Assembly (NCBI GenBank): GCA_017550645.1
Contig: JAFZOI010000036.1
Location: 62,001 to 126,000 of the forward strand
Direction: 5' to 3'
Length of the DNA: 64,000 nt
DNA from: Oscillospiraceae bacterium
Lineage (GTDB): Bacteria; Bacillota; Clostridia; Oscillospirales; Oscillospiraceae
The number at the start of each line of letters is the position of its first letter. The first letter of the stretch is position 1. This document shows, one piece after another, positions 44,200-55,318 of this stretch. The notes beneath the pieces are model-generated. The model did no database searches. It worked only from the letters and a program-made list of their open reading frames with translations, and was not told where the DNA came from. The position numbers and the translations under genes were made by a program.

Positions 44200-45325
44200 A
44201 TTCTTCTTCCCGCTCCTCGTCGCCGGCGGCCTTCTCCGCCTCGGCGGCATGGAGCTTTTTCTCTGCAAAGAGCTTTTTCGCGCGGCCGATAAAGCCGGTC
44301 AGGTCCCTCTCATAGAGCCTCTGCTTATCCTTGTCAAAGCCCGTCACTACCGGGCCGCCGAAGGATACTATCTTCTCGAGGGCGGCCTGCGCAGTTCCCG
44401 CGTCGCCGACGGGAGCGACGAACTCCTCGCCCTCCGTCGTCTTCATGACGAGCGACCAGAAATTCGCGCCGCCCTCAAGGCGCTTGCTGCGCCCGTAGGT
44501 CCAGATGACGCTGTCCGTCTTTACGACGTCCGTCACGAGCTTACCCGCGACGAAGATGCGCTCCGGCCCGACGCGGAGCTTCTTGCCGAAGTCCTCTCCC
44601 GCGTCGAAGGCGGCGTTCGCGCCTGTAAGGCTCTCGTCGGCTATGAGCTGACGCATGGGCTTTTCCCACTGCCCCGCCGCGGCGGCGATGAGATAGACGA
44701 GCGCGGCGGCGACGAGCATCGCGGCGATTATCGTAAGCGCCCAGGTCGCGCCTCTCGGCATCGTCCCGAGATAGCCGTTTTCCAGCACGAGCGGAAGGAC
44801 GTGCGCGTCAAGGAAGGCTTCGTCGTGCTCCGGCTCGCCCTCCTCGAGCTCCTCCTGCTGCACGGCGCCGCGGAGCATCTCGTATAGATAATCCTCGAGC
44901 TTGCCGACTGTGCCCTCGACGGAGCCCATGTTGAACTGCGAGAGCTCCTCGGTCGTATACGCCTCGAGCGCGCTGACGTACTGCTCTGCGGCTATGAGCT
45001 CGCTCGTGCCGCGGATGCATATGCCGATATAGTCGCCCGCGTCGGTCTTATACACGCAGTAGCGCGCCTTGTACTCGGCAATGTTGCCCTCGGAGTCGTA
45101 GCTCTTGGGCTTGACGGCGAATTCGCCGATGATGTCGGATATCTTGGCGTAGGCCTTCGTGCCCTTGAGCTCGCCCGAGGCGAGCTTGGAGAGCTCGGGA
45201 GCCTTCGAGTAGGCCTGAAAAGCTCCGAACCCGGTCGCCGCAAGGAGCGCGGCGGCGACTGCGAGCATGACTATCGCCAGCGGCAGTATTTTTTTCAGAT
45301 AGACTGCGCGTATCCTCTTTTTCAT
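44198..45325 (-). CDS. Two-TM membrane protein of unknown function
   Basis: 375 residues. Helix 1 near residues 15-35 and helix 2 near 195-220 enclose an outside domain of about 160 residues. The cytoplasmic part (about 225-350) has strand-rich segments (RVGPERIFVAGKLVTDVV, VIWTYGRSKRLEGGANFWSLVMKT) that look like a PH-like or bacterial YcxB-like fold, and a charged tail ends it. I recognise no named family. The start is ATG 45325, with AGAGGGG eight bases before it. It lies 13 bases after a MATE gene and is co-transcribed. Confidence 0.7.
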   Translation of the reverse strand: MKKRIRAVYLKKILPLAIVMLAVAAALLAATGFGAFQAYSKAPELSKLASGELKGTKAYAKISDIIGEFAVKPKSYDSEGNIAEYKARYCVYKTDAGDYIGICIRGTSELIAAEQYVSALEAYTTEELSQFNMGSVEGTVGKLEDYLYEMLRGAVQQEELEEGEPEHDEAFLDAHVLPLVLENGYLGTMPRGATWALTIIAAMLVAAALVYLIAAAAGQWEKPMRQLIADESLTGANAAFDAGEDFGKKLRVGPERIFVAGKLVTDVVKTDSVIWTYGRSKRLEGGANFWSLVMKTTEGEEFVAPVGDAGTAQAALEKIVSFGGPVVTGFDKDKQRLYERDLTGFIGRAKKLFAEKKLHAAEAEKAAGDEEREEE

Positions 45326-45338
45326 GGAAGGCACCCCT

Positions 45339-46727
45339 CTAATCTCTTTTCACGACGGCCTTCGTGCGCCAGCGGCCGGTCTTGAAGTATATGACGCAAA
45401 CGATCATGTTCAGCACGAATACCACCAGCAGCGTGATGAAGATGATATCCGGATTGCCGTTCGGCCAGGCTTCGCTCGCGCTCGTGCGGGCGAGTATCCA
45501 CGTCAGCGGGATGCGGACGAGGACCATCGTCGAAATGGTTATCCACATCGAGGCCATCGTATCGCCCGCGCCGCGCATGACGCCGCTGAGCGACTGGCTC
45601 ACGGCGGAGGCTATGTAGCCCGCGCCGAGTATGCGCATCATTCTTATGCCCATTTTTATGACCGATTCCGTATCGGTAAACATGCTCAGCAGCAGCCCGC
45701 CGCAGGTCAGCACGAACGTCACGAGCACGGCGGAAGCTATCAGCGACATCAGCAGGACGGTCTTCGCCCCGCGGTTGACCCTGTCCATGTCGCCGGCTCC
45801 GACGTTCTGCCCCGTATAGGTCGAGGCGGAGACGGAGAAGGTCTGGTTGGGTATCATGGCGAAGCTGTCGACGCGCATGACGGCGGTGCAGCAGGCGGCG
45901 ACGAGCGTTCCCATGGCGTTTATGAAGGACTGCACGAAGACGAACGAGAGCGAGATGATGCCCTGCGTTATGCCGGCGGGGATGCCGAGCTTGAGCAGCG
46001 TCAGCATGATCTGCTTTTTCGGCTTTAGCATCTCGGCCTTGAGCTCGACGAGGCCGCGAAGGCGCAGCACCTTGACGAGGCAGACCGCGGCGGATAGTAT
46101 CTGCGCGATGATCGTCGCCCACGCGGCGCCGGCGACGCCCATTTTCAGCCCCGCGACGAAGGCGATGTCGAGCACGATATTCAGCCCGCACGTGCCGAGC
46201 AGCACCAGCAGCGGGAACACCGCCTCGCCCATGCCGCGCAGTATGCCGGAGAGGATATTGTAAAACGCGATGCCTATGACGCCGAGGAAGATTATCTGCA
46301 GATAGGACTTCGCCATATCGAACATCTCGGGAGTGGCCTTCGTCAGCCTCAGCAGCGTCCCCGAAAGGGGCGTGCCTATCGCGGTGAGGAGAACGGAGGC
46401 GATGAAGATGAGCGTTATGGAGTTTCCTATGGTCCACGACAGGTTCTTCCCGTCCTTTGCGCCGAAATACTGCGAGACCATTATGCCCGCGCCGGCGGCG
46501 ACCGTCATGAACAGGACGAAGAAGAGATTCTGTATCGGTCCCGAGCAGCCGACGGCGGCCAGCGCCGTATCTCCGACGACGCGGCCGACTACGATGGAGT
46601 CGACGGTGCCGTAAAGAAGCTGCGCGAGGTTGCCTATCAGCAGCGGGATCGAGAAGTTGACAAGGCATTTGAGCGGGCTGCCGACGGTCATATCCTGCGC
46701 GCCGAACAGCGCCCTGAATTTATTCAT
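45339..46727 (-). CDS. MATE-family efflux transporter (first copy)
   Basis: 462 residues with twelve predicted helices in two MatE repeats. The N-terminal LVNFSIPLLIGNLAQLLYGTVDSIVVG type sequence and SQYFGAKDG are typical. MATE proteins export cationic drugs or metabolites using sodium or proton gradients; the substrate is unknown. GGAGGAAAC lies just before ATG. It is transcribed from the promoter at 46804-46832, divergent from the ATP synthase operon. Confidence 0.93.
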   Translation of the reverse strand: MNKFRALFGAQDMTVGSPLKCLVNFSIPLLIGNLAQLLYGTVDSIVVGRVVGDTALAAVGCSGPIQNLFFVLFMTVAAGAGIMVSQYFGAKDGKNLSWTIGNSITLIFIASVLLTAIGTPLSGTLLRLTKATPEMFDMAKSYLQIIFLGVIGIAFYNILSGILRGMGEAVFPLLVLLGTCGLNIVLDIAFVAGLKMGVAGAAWATIIAQILSAAVCLVKVLRLRGLVELKAEMLKPKKQIMLTLLKLGIPAGITQGIISLSFVFVQSFINAMGTLVAACCTAVMRVDSFAMIPNQTFSVSASTYTGQNVGAGDMDRVNRGAKTVLLMSLIASAVLVTFVLTCGGLLLSMFTDTESVIKMGIRMMRILGAGYIASAVSQSLSGVMRGAGDTMASMWITISTMVLVRIPLTWILARTSASEAWPNGNPDIIFITLLVVFVLNMIVCVIYFKTGRWRTKAVVKRD

Positions 46728-46803
46728 GTTTCCTCCGAAAGCGGCGCGGGAGCATATCCGCTGCCGCTTTGATCTTTTTATGTATTAAACGTATAGATGA
46801 GAT

Positions 46804-46832
46804 ATTTTACTATATCGGGCCTTCCATTTCAA
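46804..46832 (-). promoter_or_regulatory. Sigma-A promoter for the MATE operon
   Basis: On the minus strand TTGAAA (46832-46827) and TAAAAT (46809-46804) are 17 bases apart, about 77 bases before the start. Confidence 0.75.
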
Positions 46833-46925
46833 GAGGCTCGCCCGCCCGAGAAGAATAATTATACGCCGTAAGGCGGCTATGACGGGTTGTTTTTCATTTT
46901 TCGGCCCCTATCCGGCGCAAAACGC

Positions 46926-46954
46926 TTGTTTTAATCTGCGAGCGGGTTTATAAT
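46926..46954 (+). promoter_or_regulatory. Sigma-A promoter for the ATP synthase operon
   Basis: TTGTTT and perfect TATAAT with a 17-base spacer, about 50 bases before the first gene. With the MATE promoter it accounts for the 276-base intergenic region. Confidence 0.8.
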
Positions 46955-47003
46955 TTTAAGATACAAATAAATGTATGTCATTGAGCGTTTGGGAGAGATG
47001 GTT

Positions 47004-47282
47004 ATGGATATCGCCCTCGCCGTCCTGACCGGCCTCGCGGCCGGAGGGGTGGAGCTGTGGCTGCTGACAGTCCTTGTAAAAGCTCTTTTGAGCGGCGATA
47101 CGGTACGCACGGCGGTCATTCTGCCCGTCAAGCTGTTGGTGCTCGCGGCGGGGCTCGTCCCGACGCTGCTGATTGCGCCGAAGTATCTCTGGCTCGCGGG
47201 CTGCGCCCTCGCCGCTCCCATAGTCGTCGGCGCTCCGATAATATCGACCGTCATAAGCAAAAAAGGAGGCGGTAAGCCTTGA
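47004..47282 (+). CDS. Small membrane protein heading the ATP synthase operon (AtpI-like position)
   Basis: 92 residues with three hydrophobic helices (about 3-25, 36-53, 57-80). The start is ATG 47004, with GGGAGAG six bases before it; earlier in-frame ATGs have no ribosome site. Its position directly before atpB, with a TTGA overlap, is that of AtpI, which helps insert the c-ring. Sequence similarity to AtpI is weak by eye, so the role is inferred from context. Confidence 0.65.
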   Translation: MDIALAVLTGLAAGGVELWLLTVLVKALLSGDTVRTAVILPVKLLVLAAGLVPTLLIAPKYLWLAGCALAAPIVVGAPIISTVISKKGGGKP

Positions 47283-48091
47283 GCGACAATACGGACAAGA
47301 AGAAAAAGCGCAGACGCAAGCTGCTGATCGCCGTCATCGCGATAGCCGCCTGGGCTGCCTTCGGGATAATCATGAGGCTCATCTTCGGGCGTCCGGAGAA
47401 GGAGGCCTTTACGGTCGAGATCTTCGCCCCGACCGTCAAGCTGGGGCCGCTCAGCGTCAGCGAGTGTACGCTCTGGGGCTTCGGAGTGACGGCCGTCGTC
47501 GCGGTGCTGGCAATACTGTTCCGCGTGCTCTGCGTGCCGCGCTTCAAGGAGGTCCCGCGCGGGATACAAAACGTCTTCGAGCTCATCGTCGAAAAGCTCG
47601 ACGGCTACGCCGAGAGCCAGTCGGGCGTCAAGCTCGGGGACAACCTCTCGGCCTACATAATGGCGCTGGGCATATACCTGATAGGCTGCGCCGCGCTCGA
47701 GCTCTTCGGAGTGCGCTCGCCGTCGTCGGATCTGCTGACGACCTTCGCGCTCGCGCTCGTGACGTTCGTGCTGATTAACTACTACGGGCTGTCGAAGAAG
47801 GGTCTGCGCGGCAGGATAAAGGACTTCACGAAGCCGACCCCGGTCATCGCTCCGATAAAGGTCATAACCGACATCGCGACGCCGGTCTCCATGGCGTGCC
47901 GACTTTTCGGAAACATGCTCGCGGGGCTCATCGTGATGGAGCTGCTTTACTACGCGCTCGGCAATTTCGGCGCGGGGCCGCCCGCGATATTCGGGCTGTA
48001 CTTCAACCTCTTCCATCCCCTCATCCAGGCCTTCATTTTCATAACTCTCTCGCTCTCATTCATCGGCGAAGCCGCCGCTTTACAAGAATAA
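47279..48091 (+). CDS. atpB: ATP synthase F0 subunit a
   Basis: 270 residues with about six helices. The essential Arg faces the c-ring in SMACRLFGNMLAG near residue 208, and the C-terminal AFIFITLSLSFIGEAAAL is typical. It forms the ion half-channels. The start is TTG 47279, overlapping the preceding stop, with GGAGG nine bases before it. The N-terminus is unusually basic (KKKKRRRK). Confidence 0.95.
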   Translation: MSDNTDKKKKRRRKLLIAVIAIAAWAAFGIIMRLIFGRPEKEAFTVEIFAPTVKLGPLSVSECTLWGFGVTAVVAVLAILFRVLCVPRFKEVPRGIQNVFELIVEKLDGYAESQSGVKLGDNLSAYIMALGIYLIGCAALELFGVRSPSSDLLTTFALALVTFVLINYYGLSKKGLRGRIKDFTKPTPVIAPIKVITDIATPVSMACRLFGNMLAGLIVMELLYYALGNFGAGPPAIFGLYFNLFHPLIQAFIFITLSLSFIGEAAALQE

Positions 48092-48106
48092 CAGGAGGAT
48101 AACAAA

Positions 48107-48325
48107 ATGGATATGTCTACTATCGGCGCCGCTCTGGCGCTTCTCCCGGCAGTTGCGGCCGGCCTCTCCATGGGCATAGCGACGGGCAAGGCCGTCGAGG
48201 CTACGGCGCGTCAGCCCGAAGCCAACGGCAAGATAAACGCCATCATGCTTCTCGGCATGGCTCTGACCGAGTCGTGCGCGATCTACGGATTCGTTACCGC
48301 TCTTATCATCCTTTTCGTAAAATGA
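48107..48325 (+). CDS. atpE: ATP synthase F0 subunit c
   Basis: 72 residues, a hairpin of two helices with the polar loop ATARQPEA. Helix 1 carries the glycine-type packing motif in degenerate form (GLSMGIATG). The ion-binding carboxylate is Glu55 in LTESCAIYGF. Glu-Ser with a following Tyr resembles sodium-type rings, but the Gln of helix 1 used by such rings is Met22 here, so the coupling ion is uncertain. AGGAGG is eight bases before ATG. Confidence 0.95.
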   Translation: MDMSTIGAALALLPAVAAGLSMGIATGKAVEATARQPEANGKINAIMLLGMALTESCAIYGFVTALIILFVK

Positions 48326-48338
48326 GGTGCTCTGACCG

Positions 48339-48830
48339 ATGATAGACGCTAAAACCGCCGTCGAAAGCATCATCCTCAATATCGCGAATATCGTCATCAT
48401 GTTCCTTATCGTGCGCTTTCTCGTCTATAAGCCCGTCAAGAAGTTCCTGACGGCGCGCAGAGAGCGCGTCGAGGCCGGCATCGCCGAGGCCGACGAGAAG
48501 CAAAAGCGCGCCGACGCCGCTCTCGCAGAGGCCGAGGCCGCCCGCCTCAGCGCCGAGGAGTTCGCGCAGGCCGAGAAGACCCGCATCATCGACGCGGCCT
48601 CCGCCGACGCCGACCGCATCGTCGCCGAGGCCAACGCGCAGGCAAACGTCATTCGCGATGAGGCAGTCGCGGAGGCGGCGCACAGTTCCGACCGCATCAT
48701 GGACGATATGCGCGAGCATATCGCGGACATAGCCGTCGACCTCGCGGGCGAGATAATAGGCCGCGAGATAGATAAAAACGGCAGCCGCGAGCTCATCGAC
48801 GGCTTCTTCGACAAGGTGTCCGAGAAATGA
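48339..48830 (+). CDS. atpF: ATP synthase F0 subunit b
   Basis: 163 residues. One N-terminal helix (about 9-28) is followed by a long Ala/Glu-rich coiled coil (RRERVEAGIAEADEKQKRAD onward) and a C-terminal segment (DLAGEIIGREID, then ELIDGFFDKV) that in other species binds the delta C-terminal domain. Two copies form the peripheral stalk. Its stop overlaps the start of the alpha gene by four bases, leaving no room for a delta gene. Confidence 0.94.
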   Translation: MIDAKTAVESIILNIANIVIMFLIVRFLVYKPVKKFLTARRERVEAGIAEADEKQKRADAALAEAEAARLSAEEFAQAEKTRIIDAASADADRIVAEANAQANVIRDEAVAEAAHSSDRIMDDMREHIADIAVDLAGEIIGREIDKNGSRELIDGFFDKVSEK

Positions 48831-50544
48831 AAGGTACCGTTCACTACGCAAACATGACCCCCTCCGAGCTCGAGAACGTCCGCGCCCGCTTCGACGCGCT
48901 CTTCGGCGAGAAGGTGGAATATGACTTCGTGCTCACGCCCGAGCTCAAGGGCGGCTTCATCGCGCATATCGGGGGCAAGACCTTCGACATGAGCATATCG
49001 AGCCGTCTGAACGCGGTGCGCGAACGCATGACCTATCCCGACGATCCGAGCATGAACGCGGAGACCTTTGCGAAAGTCCTCTCGGAGCGCACGGGGGCCT
49101 TCAAATTCGACCACGACGTATTCGACTACGGCACGGTCGTCTCCTCCGGCGACGGGATAATCCACGTAAAGGACCTTCCCGGCCGCAGGTACGGCGAGCT
49201 GCTCACCCTCGCAGACGGCGGCGTCGCGCTCGCGCTCGAGGTAAGCGACAACGAGGTCGGCGCGGCCGTGCTCTTCGGGCAGACCAGCGTCGGCGAGCGC
49301 GTATCGGCGACGGAGCGCGTCCTCGACATCCCCGTCGGCGACGAACTGCTCGGCAGGATAATCTCCCCCACGGGCGAGCCGCTCGACGGCAGGCCCTCCC
49401 CCGTCTGCCACGCGAGGCGCCCCATAGAGTACCCTGCGCCAGGCATCATGGACAGAAAGGCCGTCTCCCGCCCGCTCCAGACGGGACTGCTATCCATCGA
49501 CTCGATGATACCCATAGGCCGCGGCCAGCGCGAGCTCATCATCGGCGACAGGCAGACCGGCAAGACGACCATAGCGGTCGACACCATACTCAATCAGCAC
49601 GATCAGGACGTCGTCTGCGTCTACTGCGCGATCGGGCAGAAGGCCTCGGCCGTGGCCGAGGTCGTCAGCACGCTGCGTGAAAAAGACGCTATGCGCTATA
49701 CGATAGTCATAAACTCCCCCGCGAGCGACTCTGCCGCGATGCAGTATATCGCGCCGTACGCCGCCTGCGCCGTCGCGGAGTACTTCATGTACTCAGGACG
49801 CGACGTTCTCGTCGTTTACGACGATCTTTCCAAGCACGCCGTCGCATACCGCGCCATGAGCCTGCTCCTGCACAGGCCGCCGGGACGCGAGGCATACCCC
49901 GGAGACGTATTCTATCTCCACAGCCGTCTGCTCGAGCGCGGAGCCCAGCTCTCCAGCGAGCTCGGCGGCGGCTCGATGACCGCCCTGCCCATAGTCGAGA
50001 CCATGGCGGGCGATATTTCCGCGTATATCCCGACGAACGTCATTTCCATAACCGACGGGCAGATATTCCTCGAAAGCGAGCTATTCCACTCCGGCATGCG
50101 GCCCGCCGTCAACGTCGGCCTCTCCGTCTCCCGCGTCGGCAGGAGCGCGCAGAAGGCCGCCATGCGCAAGGTCACGGGAACGCTGAGGCTCGACCTCGCG
50201 CAGTACCGCGAGATGTCCGTCTTCCTGCAGTTCGGCGCCGAGGTCGACAGCTCGACCGCCGCCATGCTCGAGCGCGGCGTGCGCAAGAGCGAGCTGCTAA
50301 AACAGCCCAAGCACGACCCCTACTCCCTCGCGGACGAGGTCTGCCTTCTGCTCGCGGCGGAAAACGGCGTTTTCGCCTCCGTCGCGGCCGAGGACGTCGC
50401 CGACAGGGCCCGCAGGCTCCTGCGCCGCCTTCACGCGGTCTGTCCGGACGAGCTCAAGGCCGTCTCGGCGCGCGGCGACATCGACGAGGAGATAAAGTCG
50501 CGCCTGCTCTCGGAGATGCGCAAGGTCATGCGGAGGCTGAGCCG

Positions 50545-50548
<4 letters not shown>
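48827..50548 (+). CDS. atpA: ATP synthase alpha subunit with N-terminal delta (OSCP) C-terminal-like domain
   Basis: 573 residues, about 70 longer than a normal alpha. Residues 1-68 look like the C-terminal domain of delta/OSCP: a first strand (TVHYANM), a helix (LENVRARFDALFG), then LKGGFIAHIGGKTFD near 40-54, matching the family pattern LiGG..iG...D, and a last helix (SSRLNAVRERM). After a short linker, residues 77-573 are a full alpha: DYGTVVSSGDGI, Walker A GDRQTGKT at 240-247 (71 residues later than in Escherichia coli), ITDGQIFLE, and the Arg finger in SVSRVGRSAQ. There is no frameshift or stop between the parts. In-frame ATGs at 49028 and 49052 could give a short alpha but lack clear ribosome sites. 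Confidence 0.92.
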
Positions 50549-53235
<2,687 letters not shown>

Positions 53236-53248
53236 AAAACGCATAAAA

Positions 53249-53279
53249 AGACCCCGGAGGATCGCTCCTCCGGGGTCTT
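53249..53279. terminator. Terminator of the ATP synthase operon
   Basis: AAGACCCCGGAGGA, loop TCGC, TCCTCCGGGGTCTT: a perfect 14-base stem with A-rich and T-containing flanks, shared with the converging flavoenzyme gene. Confidence 0.85.
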
Positions 53280-53293
53280 CGTTTATTTGAGCC

Positions 53294-55294
53294 TTACACG
53301 CGGGACATGTTGCGGACGTTGTAATACGCAGTGCGCGTCGCGTCGCGCACGTTCGTCGCGGCGAGGCAGTCGCCTATCTGGTAGAATTCCGGAGCGCAGG
53401 CGCTCAGCGCGAACGCCTCGTCGCGCTTGGCGCGCATGCCGACTGCGCAGACGACCGTATCGGCCTCGAAGAGGTTGCGCTCGCCGTCCTTTTCGCCGAC
53501 GACTCCTTTTTCCGTTATCTCGACGGCCTTGGTATTGAAGACCATATTGACGTCGCTGTGCCTTATCTGCACGTTGAGCGCGCTGACCTGCAGGGAGTTG
53601 CCGCCGTCGTTTATGGTCGGCGCCATCTCGAGGACGGTGACCTTGCGTCCGAGCCCGTTTAAATAGACGGCCATCTCCGTCCCGACGAGGCCCGCGCCGA
53701 GAATGACGACGCGCTCGCCCATCTCCTCGGCGTGCATGTAGGCGTACTCGGCAGGCAGAGCCCGCTCTATGCCGGGTATCTTCGGCACGACCGCCTCGGC
53801 GCCGACGGCGGCGAATATCGCGTCGGGCGCTATCTGCTCGGCAAGCTCCGGCGTGACCGCCGTATTGAGCCTGACCTCGATGTTCGGGTCGTTCATGCAC
53901 TTATCCGCCTGCTTGGAAAGATACTCGGCGAGCCTCTTTTTGAAGGGGACCTTCTCCTCGCACAGGAGCGCGCCGCCGAGCCTGCCGGACTTCTCGCAGA
54001 GGATGACCTTATGGCCGTATTCGGAGGCGGTCAGCGCTGCCTGCATGCCGCCCGGGCCGCCGCCCGCGACGAGGACCTTCTTCCGGCGGGAGACCTTCAC
54101 GGGGACCTCTACGATGAGCTCCTGACCTATCTTGGGATTGATGGCGCAGCATATCTGGCCGGTCGCGACGAGATTGGAGAAGCACGTGAAGCAGCGCATG
54201 CAGTGGGTTATCTCGTCGTCGCGGCCCATTCTCGCCTTTATGGGCATGTCGGGATCGCAGATGAGCTCGCGCGCGCACTCGACTACGTCGGCCTGACCCG
54301 TGGCTATGACCTCCTCCATCATGGCGGGATCGACGAACGCGCCGACCGTCGCGACGGGGGTCTTGACCTCTTTCTTTATCGCGGCGGCATATTGGAGGTT
54401 CACGCCGTCGGGCAGGAACATGTTCGGGTGCACGACCGTGAACGTATCTGGGACGTTGTGGTCGCCTGCTGAGACGTGGATGAGGTCGGCGTGCCCGTCG
54501 AGCTGCTTGGCGATGGCTATGCCCTCTTCGATGCCGTAGCCCGTCGGGTTGCACTCGGAGCCGCTCATGCGGAACTCTACCGGGAAGCCGGCGCCGCACT
54601 TTTTATGGATGGCGTCGCAGATGGCGACGGCGATGCGCGCGCGGTTTTCGACGCTGCCGCCCCAGCGGTCATTTCTCTTGTTGACCATCGGGGAGAGGAA
54701 CTGCGTCAGCAGCCAGCCGTGGCCGCCGTGCACGAGCACCATTCCGAAGCCGCACCTCTTTGCAAAGAGCGCGGCGTCCGCGAAGGCGTTGATCGTATGC
54801 TCTATCATTTCCTCGTCCATCGCCTTGACCATAGGGATGGGCGCGCCCTTCGGCAGGCGGTGCGGCCAGGGGAACGGCTCCTCGTTCGGACCGTAGATGT
54901 CGTTGCCGGCGTTGAGCGAGACGACGGCGTACTTGCCGGCGTGCTGCAGCTCGACGGTCGGGACTGCGCCGAACTCGCTGATGGCGATGGCCATGGCCGT
55001 CATGGACGCCTTGGAGTTTATGTTGTCGAGAGAGACCTGCGTGGGGTTGCTCTTGCCGTGGACGCTGTCTACCATGCACTCGCCGAGCGCGACGGAGGCG
55101 GCGCCGCCCTTCGCTCTGCGGGAGAAGAAGGCTATGGCCTCGGCCGTCGGGTTGTGGGAGGCGGCGTCGTGATACTGAAAGCCGATGGGCGAACTGAAGA
55201 GCCTGTTGCGGAAGACCCTATCGGCTATCGTTATGGGCGTAAACAGATGCGGATATTTGAGCGCCATGTCACATATCTGCGCGAAGACGCGCAT
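53294..55294 (-). CDS. NADH:flavin oxidoreductase, enoate/dienoyl-CoA reductase type
   Basis: About 660 residues. An N-terminal old-yellow-enzyme TIM barrel (FTPITIADRVFRNRLFSSPIG, VELQHAGK, HGGHGWLLTQFLSP) that binds FMN is followed by a 4Fe-4S motif (CMRCFTCFSNLVATGQICC near 345-365) and two Rossmann folds for FAD and NAD(P)H (VAGGGPGGMQAAL, VILGAGLVGTEMA). Relatives are 2-enoate reductases, 2,4-dienoyl-CoA reductase and the bile-acid enzymes BaiCD/BaiH; the substrate cannot be fixed. AAGGAG is only one base before ATG 55294. Methionine at 55267 matches the usual family start but lacks a ribosome site. Confidence 0.88.
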   Translation of the reverse strand: MRVFAQICDMALKYPHLFTPITIADRVFRNRLFSSPIGFQYHDAASHNPTAEAIAFFSRRAKGGAASVALGECMVDSVHGKSNPTQVSLDNINSKASMTAMAIAISEFGAVPTVELQHAGKYAVVSLNAGNDIYGPNEEPFPWPHRLPKGAPIPMVKAMDEEMIEHTINAFADAALFAKRCGFGMVLVHGGHGWLLTQFLSPMVNKRNDRWGGSVENRARIAVAICDAIHKKCGAGFPVEFRMSGSECNPTGYGIEEGIAIAKQLDGHADLIHVSAGDHNVPDTFTVVHPNMFLPDGVNLQYAAAIKKEVKTPVATVGAFVDPAMMEEVIATGQADVVECARELICDPDMPIKARMGRDDEITHCMRCFTCFSNLVATGQICCAINPKIGQELIVEVPVKVSRRKKVLVAGGGPGGMQAALTASEYGHKVILCEKSGRLGGALLCEEKVPFKKRLAEYLSKQADKCMNDPNIEVRLNTAVTPELAEQIAPDAIFAAVGAEAVVPKIPGIERALPAEYAYMHAEEMGERVVILGAGLVGTEMAVYLNGLGRKVTVLEMAPTINDGGNSLQVSALNVQIRHSDVNMVFNTKAVEITEKGVVGEKDGERNLFEADTVVCAVGMRAKRDEAFALSACAPEFYQIGDCLAATNVRDATRTAYYNVRNMSRV

Positions 55295-55318
55295 GCTCCT
55301 TTCGCTTATATGAGAAGT

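Noticed and set aside
48107..48325. Calling the ATP synthase sodium-driven from the Glu-Ser motif in subunit c
   Set aside because: The helix-1 Gln that completes the sodium site is Met here, so the motif alone is not enough.
48827..49060. Delta-alpha join as a sequencing or assembly error
   Set aside because: The frame is open from the delta-like part through alpha with no shift. The b gene ends four bases into it with a proper stop, and the missing delta N-terminal domain cannot be explained by one base error. An assembly deletion would have to be in frame at both ends.
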